In this document: positions 23,372-34,998 of the stretch, one piece after another
How positions within the stretch are numbered: the stretch's first letter is position 1
Layout: each line of letters begins with the position of its first letter
Source of the DNA: Scatophagus argus
Taxonomy: Eukaryota > Chordata > Actinopteri > Scatophagidae
Length of the DNA stretch: 64,000 bases
Reading direction: 5' to 3'
NCBI RefSeq assembly: GCF_020382885.2
Contig: NC_058494.1
Location: forward strand, 27,068,329-27,132,328
Notes under the pieces: generated by a model
Database searches by the model: none
What the model saw: only the letters and a program-made list of their open reading frames with translations
Told to the model about the DNA's origin: nothing
Program-made: the position numbers and the translations under genes

Positions 23372-24107
23372 GCTGCCGGCGCCGTCAGGGTTAACCTCAC
23401 GGTGTGCACCTTGGCTACACGTTTGCCAGCAAGTGTCCTCGCACTACTTTCTGTCTTTCCTGCTGTCTTACTCTGAGGCGGAGTCCACCTGATATCTTGA
23501 TCATCAAACATCCTGCACATCCGGTCCTGCTGCCGCACCAAAACAAAATACTCCGTCACAATGCAAAGTCCTGCAATGGCTGGTTGCTCAAGTACTCAGG
23601 AAAAAGTACTTGAAGTATTAAAAGTAAATGTTCTCGCTGTATAAAAACTCGCCTCGTGACTGTTATATCGTTATGCCGTCATCTGCCGCCTCGTTTGCCC
23701 CGCGTGTGCGGGTTTGCCGCAGGTTGCTGATTTCAGTCAAATACTTTGCGGGGGATGCGGGAGCTGTTGTGTTATGTTTCCTATAAATGTTATAAATATT
23801 CAGATTTTTTTTAAAAAAAAATAATTGTAGCTGGATTATCTGTGCGCTCAAATACCTGCAGCATATTTTCTGTTACTTGTTCATTGTGTTGTTATTTTGC
23901 TGTTTCTGCTGCCGCTTGAACGTGTAATTTAATGAAGGAAAGAGTCGAGATTATGTTTTATTCTGTTTATTGATAGTTTATTAATGCAGTGTTGTTATGA
24001 TGTTAGTTTGGCTCCTGTACAGGTGTGTTTCAATGTTGGCATGACAGCCCGACAATCCTGTCCAACAGCTTCAGCGGATTTCGGCTGACGGAAACTGTGT
24101 CCAGTCT
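23372..24107. other. Upstream flank of gene B, unit 1
   Basis: No coding exon recognised. Simple A/T runs are present near 23810. Probably holds the distal promoter of gene B. Confidence 0.4.
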
Positions 24108-24156
24108 CACCTGAACACCTGAACACCTGCAGCACCTGCAGCACCTGTAGCACCTG
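24108..24156 (+). promoter_or_regulatory. Row of six CACCTG E-boxes just before gene B, unit 1
   Basis: CACCTG occurs at 24108, 24116, 24124, 24133, 24142 and 24151, spaced 8-9 bp, ending 26 bp before the ATG. CACCTG/CAGGTG is the binding core of E-proteins (E2A/TCF) and of ZEB/Snail repressors, known regulators in lymphoid cells. It arose as a small tandem repeat and may lie in the 5' UTR or core promoter. Kept in units 2 and 3. Confidence 0.5.
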
Positions 24157-24182
24157 CAGCACGAATCACTCAGCGTGCAGCC

Positions 24183-24771
24183 ATGAAAGCTGTTTTGTTT
24201 CTCTGTACTTTACACTTCACTGTAACGATTACAGGTGAGTTTCTTTAGTGTTTCATGTACTTCTCAGATAACACATAATTCTGTTTATGTGTTTGTTTGT
24301 TTGTTTGTTTGGAGGGGGGGTGTTTAGTTCCGTGTCAGGGCACGTCTACATCCCTCTGACGTGGGTCCCACCGATCAGCTGTTGTATCGATGACACTGAT
24401 CGGTTTGTGCTGCTGATGCCACGCTGTGAAGTGGGAATGTTACACGAGTGGCATCGGGGGGAAAAGGAGGCCACTGGAAGGGTTCAACGGACAAGTTTCC
24501 CTCGTGACTGAAACACAGGAGACGCAACATGCTGACTGGGGACAGAGCCGGACCAGCTGGTCCCCTCTGGTTCCAGGACCCTTCTGTCTGACTTGATGTT
24601 TTCTGAAACCATCTTGTCATTTTAAAAAGAAATAATTAAATATAAATATCAAATAAAAATATAATAGAAATATGAAACAAACCTGGCGAGACAGAGACAA
24701 CAACGCGTCTTCCGGAAGAAGGCAAATATGTAACCTGACAACAGCTCTGACCGGTTGGGTTGAGAGAGAGA

Positions 24772-24830
<59 letters not shown>

Positions 24831-26552
24831 GCACAGGTGCATAGACTGAGATGCATAACAGCAGTACTGGAATGACAGTGTTGTATACTGGGTAGTGATG
24901 GTGTGGAGGTGTTGAAGAGATCTCTGCTGACACCATTTTGCTTCTATAAAATGTTTATTACAAGAAGCTCAGCATCAAATCCAGCACCTGCTGTGAGAGG
25001 ATCCCAGCCTGTATGGCTCACTCTGCTGAAACATCTCCACTTGTCTGCTTATGTAGTTTAGTTCACATGAAATGAGGAGGATACAAATTAACCAAAGACC
25101 TTTCCAAGACACAGAGAGAGGGGCAGAGGGTATTCGCCTCCCGGACCAAAACCACAAGATGATGTGAGAGGCTGAGAAGCTCTTTTCTCCATTTTGACTG
25201 ACTGTGAGATGTGCTGGTTGGACCCACACTGACTCCTCTGTGTCTTCCTGAATGGATGAGGACACGTGTTGGTGTTGGAGCTGCACAGACTGGAGGTGTG
25301 CTGTAGCTGGTAAGCAGGGTGGAGGCTGCCGTCAAAGTTGCACCGTGTTTCTCCATACGTCAGTCCGCTTGAACAAGCAGCACAAAGTGACAGAGCGGCG
25401 TTTGTGAGGAATTACTCTGATCTCCTTCAGGAAAAGAAAGTCTCTCAGCTGATTCCTCCTCAAATGGGGGGCAGAAACTGCAGCACAAGCACCACCGAAC
25501 TAAAAGAAACCTGGACAGTGCAGATAAAGTGTTTGAAAACATCAGTTGTTATTTGGAGGCTTTCAAACCGTCTGACCTTTTCTGTTTCCTCAGGAGAGCT
25601 TCGACTCATGTGCCCAACTCAGCGAGTCAGGGCAAAAGAGGGTGAAAGTGTGACTCTTCCTTGTCGTCTGGATCAACGGATCGACTTGTCTAAAGACACA
25701 GTGGACTGGACCAAACTCTACCCCGAGGAGACCGTCCACGTCTATCGAGGTGGACAGGACGATCCTGATCCACAGAGTCCACAATACAGAGACAGGACGA
25801 CTCTGAACCGTGAGGACCTGAAGACAGGAAACCTGGCGCTGCACATCTCCTCAGTGAAGCAGTCTGACAGCGGGACATACAGATGTTACATCCCAAAGAG
25901 GGAAAAGTGCTATACTGTTGACCTTCTCATCGGTGAGCACTCAGAAGCTAATTCTGTGTAGTTCACATGTCAGAAATCAAAAAGGTGCAGCTGACGTGTC
26001 TCTGCATGTTAGGATGATATTGAAATGACTTGTAAAAAACATAATGTGACTTTCTGTCTCTGAGTGTCATCTTGTCATTTTAAACAGAAACACCAAGTCA
26101 GTTGGTTGAGACAAATACGTCTCCTCCAGCAGAAGGTAAATGTCTTTGTAGTCTGGGAAACTGAAGTGTCTTTCTTTCTCCCTGAGTTAAACACAATCTG
26201 ACTGTCTGAACGTTCACTGTGAGCGTTTCATCTGCACACACTTAGCATCTTCTCTGATATTCCTTCAGGTGGTCCGTACCACTGGGCTGCTGTCATTGCT
26301 GTCGTCCTCTTTGTTCTTCTGGTACTGAAGAAAACAAAAATCTGTAAGTACAAACTCCTGCTCCACAGCTTTTTATTTCCAACATTTAATGTCCTGAGCA
26401 GTGAAAACAGGGACAGAAAAAAGAACTGAAAGGATTAAAAGTTGTACTCTGACATATTACATCATTAGACAAAGTGTTAGTATGAACCTTCACTGTGAAC
26501 AGTGAACTTCCTGTTTCCCCCAGTGAAGGCAGGAAGTGAGGACACAGACTGA
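24183..26552 (+). CDS. Gene B, unit 1: single-IgV type I membrane protein
   Basis: Predicted small cell-surface protein of the B7/butyrophilin-like IgV group; function unknown. Exons: 24183-24234 (signal peptide MKAVLFLCTLHFTVTIT), 25594-25932 (IgV, residues 18-130), 26088-26135 (stalk), 26269-26343 (transmembrane, about 151-166) and 26524-26552 (tail). All junctions are phase 1 with GT/AG, giving 180 aa. The IgV has Cys41/Trp56/Cys115 with DSGTYRC, plus extra cysteines at 24 and 123. Unlike gene A it has no sequon in the IgV, only one in the stalk (NTS). The membrane segment HWAAVIAVVLFVLLVL is short and uncharged. The tail KKTKILKAGSEDTD has no signalling motif. The IgV exon and its acceptor flank are close relatives of those of gene A. 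An alternative last exon lies at 26663. Confidence 0.8.
24675..24721 (+). other. Dead copy of the gene A linker exon in gene B intron 1, unit 1
   Basis: This stretch and about 150 bp after it match the gene A linker exon and its intron (18221 onward), including GAGACAGAGACAACAACGCG. The copy is 7 nt shorter, its acceptor TTTTAAACAG has become TTTTAAAAAG, and its donor GT is GC. It should not be spliced in. Confidence 0.75.
24773..24826. repeat. (AC)27 microsatellite in gene B intron 1, unit 1
   Basis: 54 bp of AC. The same site has 52 bp in unit 2 and 48 bp in unit 3, a copy-specific length marker. Confidence 0.95.
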
Positions 26553-26662
26553 CATAACTTTTCATGAGGCAGAAAAAGAGTTTGTGTACTATACTTTAAT
26601 TCTTTGCTTCTGTGGTTAAATACCCTTTAATCAGTGTCACAAACTGCTTTTCTTCCCCTCAG

Positions 26663-26694
26663 GGGATTGTGTGAAGAGGGTCTGCAGAAGGTAG
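26663..26694 (+). other. Possible alternative last exon of gene B, unit 1
   Basis: An acceptor (CCCCTCAG) is followed by a frame that, joined to the transmembrane exon, reads WDCVKRVCRR and stops at TAG 26692-26694. It would replace the acidic LKAGSEDTD tail with a basic, two-cysteine tail (181 aa). If the tail exon at 26524 is included, this stretch is 3' UTR. Unchanged in units 2 and 3. Confidence 0.4.
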
Positions 26695-26969
26695 AGGCTG
26701 AACAGAGCAGCTGAGGGGGACGAGGACCACGACAGGCAGGAAGAAAAGTGATGGTCGACAGTCAGCTGCAGGACACGCCGCCTCCACCTGTTTGATCAAA
26801 GTGTTTACTGGGCCGACAACCATTAAACCTCCACACGCGTCTGCTGGACCTCAGACACCAAACAACATGAAAGCTGCTGCTCATCATTCAGCGTTAATCT
26901 GGACAATCCAACTCCCACTTGCACTACAGTAAATACTGCACATTGTCACATTTTTAATTTTATTTTTTT

Positions 26970-27015
26970 ATAAGGTTTATTTAATTATTTAAGTTTATTT
27001 ATTATTTATTATTTT
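26970..27015 (+). promoter_or_regulatory. AU-rich element at the end of the gene B 3' UTR, unit 1
   Basis: A/T-rich stretch with two overlapping TTATTTATT nonamers (26995-27003 and 27002-27010). In cytokine and immune mRNAs such elements cause rapid decay. It lies just before the unit junction, and no AATAAA is seen before it. Confidence 0.4.
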
Positions 27016-27072
27016 GTATCTATAAATGCCCATCGTACTTGTGGGAGGAGTGAACATCTTCCTCAGTGATGC

Positions 27073-27087
27073 AGCGCCTCCTGCTGG
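27073..27087 (-). promoter_or_regulatory. CTCF-like site at unit start (one mismatch), unit 2
   Basis: Same sequence as the site at 13130. Confidence 0.35.
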
Positions 27088-27195
27088 TCTTTGCCTTACA
27101 CAAACGTGTTGTCACTCTCATCGGTACCAGCGCTTTTACTTTTGTAGAGAGGAGGTGATGACAGCAAAGTAAGAAACAAGTTTATTTGAAAATGC

Positions 27196-27201
27196 AATAA
27201 A
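27196..27201 (+). terminator. Candidate poly(A) signal downstream of gene B of unit 1
   Basis: AATAAA, 644 bp after the gene B stop of unit 1 and across the unit junction. The nearest such hexamer available to that gene. Confidence 0.4.
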
Positions 27202-27680
27202 TATTGTATATTTACATTAAGGAATATGGTAATCATAGTTAATGATCTATTTTTATGTTGTAAAAAGCCTGTAATATAGGAAAGAGAAATGATTATAACA
27301 ATGTTCCAGTCGCTGAGCCTCGGTCTGATAGAGCGGACTGTGCAGCACTGCTCTCCATGTTTGGCCACGAGGGCGGATGAGCTGAACGGATGTGCGTGAG
27401 GTTTCAGCAACGAGCCAACACTCTGGGGATCCTGTTTCCAAAGCTCGGGGGCTGCAGTGAAGGCGGGTCCGGCTGGCGGACGACGACGGCGACACACAAA
27501 GCAAACAAAAGCAGCAAAGGAACAACACTTCCTGTCCTGGATGTACGCTCACCTTGTCACACAGGTGACCCGACACCTTTGTCAACTCCTGTTCTCACCT
27601 TATCCACTCCGAGGGCAAAGAAAAACCCTGTGGTCGTTTCATGTTAATCAGCCATGTTTTTATCATTTGAAATAATTTCA

Positions 27681-27686
27681 AATAAA
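27681..27686 (+). terminator. Candidate poly(A) signal 2, unit 2
   Basis: AATAAA followed by GTGGGGG, as at 13764. Confidence 0.35.
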
Positions 27687-29486
27687 AGTGGGGGAAAAGG
27701 GTACCTGATGGACAGCGTTTTTGTTTTCTCTTCCTGTTTACTGCTGTTTTTGTCATCTCTGCAGTGACTTTTAGAGAAGAGTTTAAATCTTTTCCTGAAT
27801 TAATGAATTGGTTGTAGCACAACTCAAAATATTCTAAATGTTTCTAACAGTATTTCAGTGTTTCTGTTGGTAAGTTTAAATATAAGGCCTGTACACAAAC
27901 TGGTGACTTCAGCTGTCAGATGTGACTCGTCTCAACATCAACTACCAGACTCCAGCAGAAAAACTTGGTCACATGTTTGGTCGCCATCGCGGTCATTATG
28001 TTTGTTGGCTTTTTTCCTCATAGGCGTCATTTGAAAGGTGAAAGATTAAATGCACACGTGGGAACATGAAATAACATGTGAATGTCTTTAACATGATGTG
28101 GAAGCTACAGTAAGAGTGACGTGCAGGCCAGACTGTCGGTCTGCAACACGTGGATACACACACTATGATGTAAACGGATGCGAGGAGATCGCTGCTTTAC
28201 GCGTGACGGAAACACGCAAGCTATCGCGGAAGAGGCCATTATTGAACGCTACATGACTGAAACTCGCCGTTATTGAGATCTGCAGAAGAAGCGCGAACAA
28301 CAGCGGAAGGGGAGGGGTTAGAGAGCACGTGACCCCGCGGTTGACCTACTTCACCTATAGACGTGCAGGGTTCAACCAGCATTCGGTGAAGGGAAATTCA
28401 AACCTTTCAGCATGTGGACTGCGCTCAAAGTTTCAGACCAGGTAACAAAGTCTAACTTCATTTGGTAAACACTAACCCTGAGTTTTTGTGGGTTTTACCA
28501 CGCCAGGGTCTGGCTGAACTCTGCAGGCTGCAGCTGCTTCATTCAGTTCAACGTCCCTTACAAAGATGCGCGTATCTTCGGTTGGAAATACTTAACATCC
28601 GCTCGGGCAACAGTTTCACCATGCGGTTTGTGCAGCGCCGATAAAACAAGTGAAATATCAGCATGTTTTAAACCCAGGAGTGTTGAGGCTGACTTCATCG
28701 TCTGGTGGCAGTTTGGAGAAAAATGTTTTGCTTCGGCAGTAGTAAGTCACCTGAGAGTTCTGAACCTTTTGTACCGATAGTCACTTCACAGCAGGATTGA
28801 CATTGTGATAGTTCAAAGTTGTACAAGTGTCAAAATGCTAGACATACAGAAGTGAAAAAATACAACCAGTCTTTTAAGTTTAATTGGTTACGGTCCGAAA
28901 AATCTGTATTGCTGTGAAACCGAAATCTAAAATAATCTAAAATCAAAATAGTCCTACCTTCATTCATATTAAGAATAGCGTGTACCGTTAGACTGGTAAC
29001 TCAGTGTATAAATCACATGCTAACACCGTATGAAATGTTGAAAAAATCTGTCCTATTTACGACATTGAACAGAAACACGTAAAAGACTAAATAATGGGAT
29101 TATTGGTGACAGCGCGACATCCTTCTGAAACATGGGTTGGTTAAAAGGCGCTCTTCTGGACTGTACCATTCTGACAGTAAGGGGGGGCAGTGAATTCACC
29201 AAGCCAGGCGCGTTCTAACATTAACGTGTGTTAAAGTTGTTATATAGCAGAAACGTTATATAGTTGTATAACAAAAAGTTATAAAGAAGTAATTATGGTT
29301 AAAGTACGAAGCTGCGGCACTCTGAGCCCAGAGCCTCATCGTCGCTCCACCCTTTGTCCCAGCTGATTGGTTGTTGTTTCGCGGCAGAGTTGGCTGATGT
29401 CATACCCTTTTAACGCGGCTTGTTCGAAAACAACGTGAGTCCGTCGCGAGACCTGCCCACCTCTGAATCGACGCGTTTGTGTCAAA

Positions 29487-32400
29487 ATGATCGCGAAACT
29501 GCAAACTTTACTATTTATTTGCATTAGCATTTCATCGTTAGCTGCCGGTAAGTTTACTTCACTGCTCTAAAAACGGAAGAAGAAATGATGTCCAACTAAA
29601 ATCTGGTCGCTGTTTGACTCCTTGTTATTAGCAGCTAGCGCTTGTTAGCTACATGTCGTAAGATTAAGCTTGATCCGCTCTGTTTAAACTTTAAAAGGAC
29701 TTTAAAAAAACTTTGAACTTCAGTTTTGACGTATTGAATGTTGACGTATTGAAAGTTGCATTTACAACTTGATAAAGTCAGTGTTACACCACATACGATG
29801 GCACCAGAAGTGTCAGAATGAGCAGCAGCTGAAAATAACGTGACCGACCGGTGTCACAGGTGCGCAGTCTGGACATGTGGACTTCACGGTCACTGAATAC
29901 ACACTAAATGGTAACGGTTACATAGTGCCGTAGTATTACAACAGTATTACATTAAAACTACCTCTTTAGATTTGAGCTAAAACAGCGAGTCGGCTGAACT
30001 TTCCAGCCTGTCCTCAGTGAGAGGAAACAAACAAAATATTTGGGTGTTTTATTCCAAAAAGTAATTTGAAGAGGACACCTTGGGATCTGGTAAAGTGTGA
30101 TGGATGTTTGTCTTTCAGAAAGTAATCTCACAGTTTTCTGCTAATTAAAGGCCTGAGTGGAGCCTGAATTAAATTCCTGTTAGCCTTTGAGTATTTGGAA
30201 GTCATGCTGAATTTGTACATCAGCTTTCAGATGTCTGTAAAGTATTATGGGGGGGGATTACTGTACAATCTGCTCCAGAGGAGGAGGAGAGAGAAGCTCA
30301 GTGCATCATGGGAGATCCCCCGGCAGACTGAGCCTATAGCAGCATAACCAGGACCAGCCTAAACCAGCCCTAACCATAAGCTCTATCAAAGAGGAGAGTT
30401 TTAAGTCTACTTGAGTGTAGAGAGGGTGTCCGCCTCCGGACCGAAACCACAAGATGATGTGAGAGGCTGAGAGTTGTGAAGCTGAGCTGACAGTGCAGAT
30501 AAAATGTTTGGAAACATTCTTTCAAACCGTCTGACCTTTTCTGTTTCCTCAGGAGAGCTTCGACTCATGTGCCCGACTCAGCAAGTCAGGGCAACAGAGG
30601 GTGAGAACGCAACTCTTCCGTGTCATCCGGATCAACGGATCGACTTGTCTAACCACACAGTGGAGTGGACCAAACTCAACCCCGAGGAGACCGTCCACGT
30701 CTATCGACGCAGAAAGGACGATCCTGGCCCACAGAGTCCACAATACAAAGACAGGACGACTCTGAACCGTGAGGACCTGAAGACAGGAAACCTGGCGCTG
30801 CACATCTCCTCAGTGAATCAGTCTGACAGCGGGACGTACAGATGTGTCATCCCAGAGGAGGCAGAGCCCTGTACTGTTGTCCTTCTCATCGGTGAGCAGT
30901 CAGAAGCTAATTCTGTGTAGTTCACATGTCAGAATGTGACGTGTCTCTGCATGTTAGGATGATAATGAAACGACTTGTGAGCTGCAGCCCACGTGGACAC
31001 TTTGGTTGGACAGTCGGCGTCCACAGAGTTCACACAGCTTTGTAACAGTTCAGCTGTTCAACAGATTCTCCACAGAGCACATAGAACACACCTCACTCAT
31101 CCATAAACCTCAGCTTTAACTCCATACTTTCAGCTACGTACTAGGGGGTGGGAATTGAAGTTTTTATCAATCGGTCGATTCTGTCTATCAATCCAATTCC
31201 TCATCAGTTCTCTTATTGAGTAGTTCATTGAATGACAAAAAGGAGTTCTACAGTCTTCTGCACCAAAAGCAACCATTTTATTTTTTTCTCAAAATTATGT
31301 CTGCACAAGACTGTGAACCTGAACATATTCAACTCGAACACTGAACAGCACCTTGACAAGATAGAGTGTAGAAAGAAAATATTTTTTTTCCTTTTCTTAA
31401 AAAGGATATTGTAAATGAGGTAACAGTGGACACACAAGTCCTCTTTGGAAAAATAGTCATGTATGCCACGATAACATTGTTTATTTAACTTACTGCAAGC
31501 TTAAACCAGATTTAACCAAAATTATTATTACTTAATTCCATGCTGGGTGGACAAATGTGTTAGCATGTTGCTGGTATTTGCACCCTTACCCGATATTACA
31601 GCATTGTGCTGATTACACGTGGCAGAATTCTCATCTTCTCATGAGAATCTCATCAGGCTTTAGATCGCTTTTCTCTCTATGATGCTGCCTGGTGGTGTGG
31701 TTGAAGATCCGAGTCGTTGCAGAGTGTGTGACGCAAATGTACCACGACTCCAAATTTCTGGAAAAGGGAAATGAGAGAATCGTTAAGAAGAATCAATGAC
31801 ATTGGAGGCGTACAATTCTGATGGAATCGGTCAGTTGGAACCAGTTCTGAGTCAGAACTGGTTCTCGATTCCCATCCCTGCTACGTGCATGACCTTGAAT
31901 TTGATGATCCATTAGATCCAGTTGTCATCAGTAGCAGGAAAACCACAGAGCTAAGAAATAGTCTGACACAAAGCCCCGGTTTTATTTTTATACTTTAGTT
32001 GGTTTATACAGGTAAAACACAAGACGTAACATGCTGACCGGGGACAGAGCAGGACCAGCTGGTCCCCTCTGGTTCCAGGACCCTTCTGTCTGACTTGATG
32101 TTTTAGCCAGTGTTTTCTGACATCATCTTGTCATTTGTCATTTTAAACAGAAACCCAAGACCAACCGGGCGAGACAGAGACAACAACGCGTCTTCTGGAA
32201 GAAGGTAAATATGTGACCTGACGACAGCACTGACCGGTTGGGTTGAGAGAGAGAGAGAGTGGGCGGTGCATAGACTGAGATGTATAACAACAGTATTGGA
32301 ATGACAATGACAGTATTAACAATAATAACATTGATAGTAATTATAATAATGCGGAAATATAACAGCTGGTAACAAGAGTCGTCGGTGTCCAGGAGGACCG

Positions 32401-33884
32401 CAGCAGGAGGTCCAGAAGAGGCCAGAAAGCATAAAGACTCACGACATGAGAGTTAGAGGAGGAGAGAGAAGCTCAGTGCATCATGGGAGATCCCCCGGCA
32501 GACTGAGCCTATAGCAGCATAACCAGGACCAGCCTAAACCAGCCCTAACCATAAGCTCTATCAAAGAGGAGAGTTTTAAGTCTACTTGAGTGTAGAGAGG
32601 GTGTCCGCCTCCTGGACCGAAACCACAAGATGATGTGAGAGGCTGAGAGTTGTGAAGCTGAGCTGACAGTGCAGATAAAGTGTTTGGAAACATTCTTTCA
32701 AACCATCTGACCTTTTCTGTTTCCTCAGGAAAACCTCGACTCATGTGCCCGACAGAGCGAGTCAGGGCAACAGAGGGTGAAAGTGTGACTCTCTTGTGTC
32801 ATCCGGATCAACGGATCGATTTGTCTGAAGACACAGTGGACTGGACCGTCCACGTCTATCAGTGCGGACAGGACGATCTTGATCCACAGAGTCCACAATA
32901 CAGAAACAGGACGACTCTGAACCATGAGGACCTGAAGACAGGAAACCTGACGCTGCACATCTCCTCAGTGAATCAGTCTGACAACGGGACGTACAGATGT
33001 GTCATCCCAGAGGAGGCAAAGTGCTGTATTGTTGTCCTTCCTGTCGGTGAGTATCTTGAAGACTGTACAGACCAATTTAGGACCTTTTTAATTCCAGATT
33101 TTGGTGATGAACTGCAGATAATGAAAGACCTTTCTCCCTTTGCTTGTGTGAGTCATGGGGAATCAGTGGGAATTGTATATCATTTGAAACTACAAACATG
33201 ATGACAGGAGGCAATCCCAGCTCAACTGGACCTCCAGAAGGGACCAAGCCAAGCAGGAAGCACCTTGATTTGGTTCTCTAGAAAAGTCTTGGATGTCTTT
33301 GAGTACACGATAATCTGACTGGGGGTGTTTTTAAATTATGAGAACTAATTATCAGAACGAAGAACTGTGTTGTGAAAACCACTCAGCTCGGCTCCCTGAT
33401 GTTCCTTCAGATGGCCAAGATGGAGGCTGCCTGGATCGTCATCTCCACCGGTGTCGTCATCGCTGTTGCTCTTGTTCTGTTCATCCTGGTGAAATGTGGA
33501 AGCACCAGTAAGTATCAAAATTGGTGGGAAAACTCTCATCACCTCGTTAGCTAGCAGTGTCAGCCAGCTGATCCGAGATCTGCTGCCATTCAGTTTGTGG
33601 GAGGAGGATGAGTTAGTTGGGCTGAGAGTGGAGCAAAAAACGATTTCTGTCTGGATTTTTCAAATCCAAATTTGACCGATCGTATAAATGATTGAATTAT
33701 TTCAATAGATTGAATCAGGTTTTTTTGTAAATTGAATGCGTTGCAAACTGGTTTCCATGTTCCCACAGAGATTTGTAAGACGTTGGAATGGATGAAGGGA
33801 CAGGAAGCAGAAAAGGCAAACAATGGCGAGATGGAAAACCTGAGGACCCAAACAGAGCGACGTAGCAGTGAGTCGGCGGTCTGA
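29487..33884 (+). pseudogene. Gene A, unit 2: two-IgV protein with a 2-nt deletion in the membrane exon
   Basis: Exons: 29487-29547, 30553-30891, 32151-32204, 32729-33046, 33411-33507 and 33769-33884. Signal peptide, IgV1, linker and IgV2 are intact. IgV domains equal those of unit 1, and the linker reads GETETT instead of GEIETT. In the membrane exon GGCGCC of unit 1 (GGTGCC in units 3 and 4) is GGCC, a loss of two bases near 33414. The shifted frame has no hydrophobic segment and meets TAA early in the tail exon. As read, the gene would give a soluble two-IgV protein, or nothing if the mRNA is destroyed. The deletion in a GCGC run could be a true slippage mutation or a consensus error. Confidence 0.65.
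31134..31888. mobile_element. hAT-type MITE, unit 2
   Basis: Element 31142-31880 with the same terminal repeats and 8-bp flanks as in unit 1. Confidence 0.75.
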
Positions 33885-34685
33885 GGCGAAATCCATCCAT
33901 CCATCCATCTTCTGGGACCGGGTTGCGGGGCAGCAGCTTGAGCAGGGATGCCCAGACTTCCCTCTCCCCAGACACTTCCTCCAGCTCTTCCGGGCAGACC
34001 CCAAGGCGTTCCCAGGCCAGCCGAGTGACATAGTCCCTCCAGCGTGTCCTGGGTCTTTCTCGGGGCCTCCTCCCGGTGGGGCATGTCCGGAAGACCTCCC
34101 CGGGAAGGCCTCCAGGGGGCATCCGAAACAGATGGCCCAGCCACCTCAACTGCTCCTTTCGATGTGGAGGAGCAGCGGCTCTACTCCGAGCTCCTCACCT
34201 TATCCCTAAGGGAGCGCCCCGCCACCCTGCAGAGAAAGCTCATTTCAGCCGCTTGTATCCGAGATCTCGTTCTTTCAGTCATGACCCAAAGTTCAGCCAT
34301 AGTGAGGGTAGGAACGTAGATTGACTGGTAAATTGAGATCTTCACCTTACGGCTCAGCTCTGTCTTCACCACGACAGACCGATACAACGACCGCACCGAT
34401 CCACCTGTCAATCTCACGCTCCCATCTTCCCTCACTCGTGAACAAGACCCCGAGATACTTAAACTCCTCCACTTGAGGCAGGAACTCTCCTCCAACCTGG
34501 AGGGGACAGACCACGTTTTTCCGGTCGAGAACCATGGCCTCGGATTTAGAGGTGCTGATTTTCATCCCAGCTGCTTCGCACTCGGCTGCAAACAGGAAGC
34601 AGAAAAGGCAAACAATGGCGAGATGGAAAACATGAGGACCCAAACAGAGCGACGTAGCAGTGAGTCGGCGGTCTGAGGCGAAATC
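33800..34685 (-). mobile_element. Rex3-like LINE with 94-bp target duplication, unit 2
   Basis: Body 33894-34591; duplications 33800-33893 and 34592-34685, with one difference between them. Same truncation point and GATG tail as in unit 1. Confidence 0.75.
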
Positions 34686-34983
34686 GTGTCCATAAAAGCC
34701 GACCACGTCAAGAGGAGTCTGGTTCTTTTTCTTTTCTTCTCTTTCCTCCTCCTCTTTTGATATTTTTTGTATGTTTTAACCCATTAACTTTAATAAGTGG
34801 ATTATTTATTTTTGTCAAATCATGTGTGTATTTATCTTTGTGCTGCCTCAGAACCATGAATTTATAAATATATAAACATGAAGTCTGTGATCTGTGCTTT
34901 CGTTTTGTCTCTCCTTTGGTCATCAGAACTTGTGTGTGAAAGAGCAGATTCAAGGCGCGTTACCTTTTAACAGAAGTAAACCT

Positions 34984-34998
34984 CCACTAGGGGGCGCT
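34984..34998 (+). promoter_or_regulatory. CTCF consensus site, unit 2
   Basis: CCACTAGGGGGCGCT, identical to unit 1. Confidence 0.55.

Larger units (their letters stand above)
13100..27042 (+). repeat. Tandem unit 1 (about 13.94 kb)
   Basis: The sequence GGGAGGAGTGAACATCTTCC starts here and recurs at 27043, 40958 and 54870. All that follows is repeated in the same order and orientation. Unit 1 is the most distinct: it has a longer T-rich stretch near 13195, a shorter spacer near 15815 and its own promoter variants. Its left neighbour is wipf2 sequence, whereas units 2-4 follow the A/T-rich end of the previous unit. It holds gene A, gene B, two LINE remnants and a MITE. Confidence 0.97.

Noticed and set aside
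25338..25961. A 207-codon open frame that extends the gene B IgV exon upstream by about 85 codons
   Set aside because: The upstream part has no signal peptide or domain and contains the polypyrimidine tract and AG acceptor (25591-25593) used by all related IgV exons. It is best read as intron that happens to be open.
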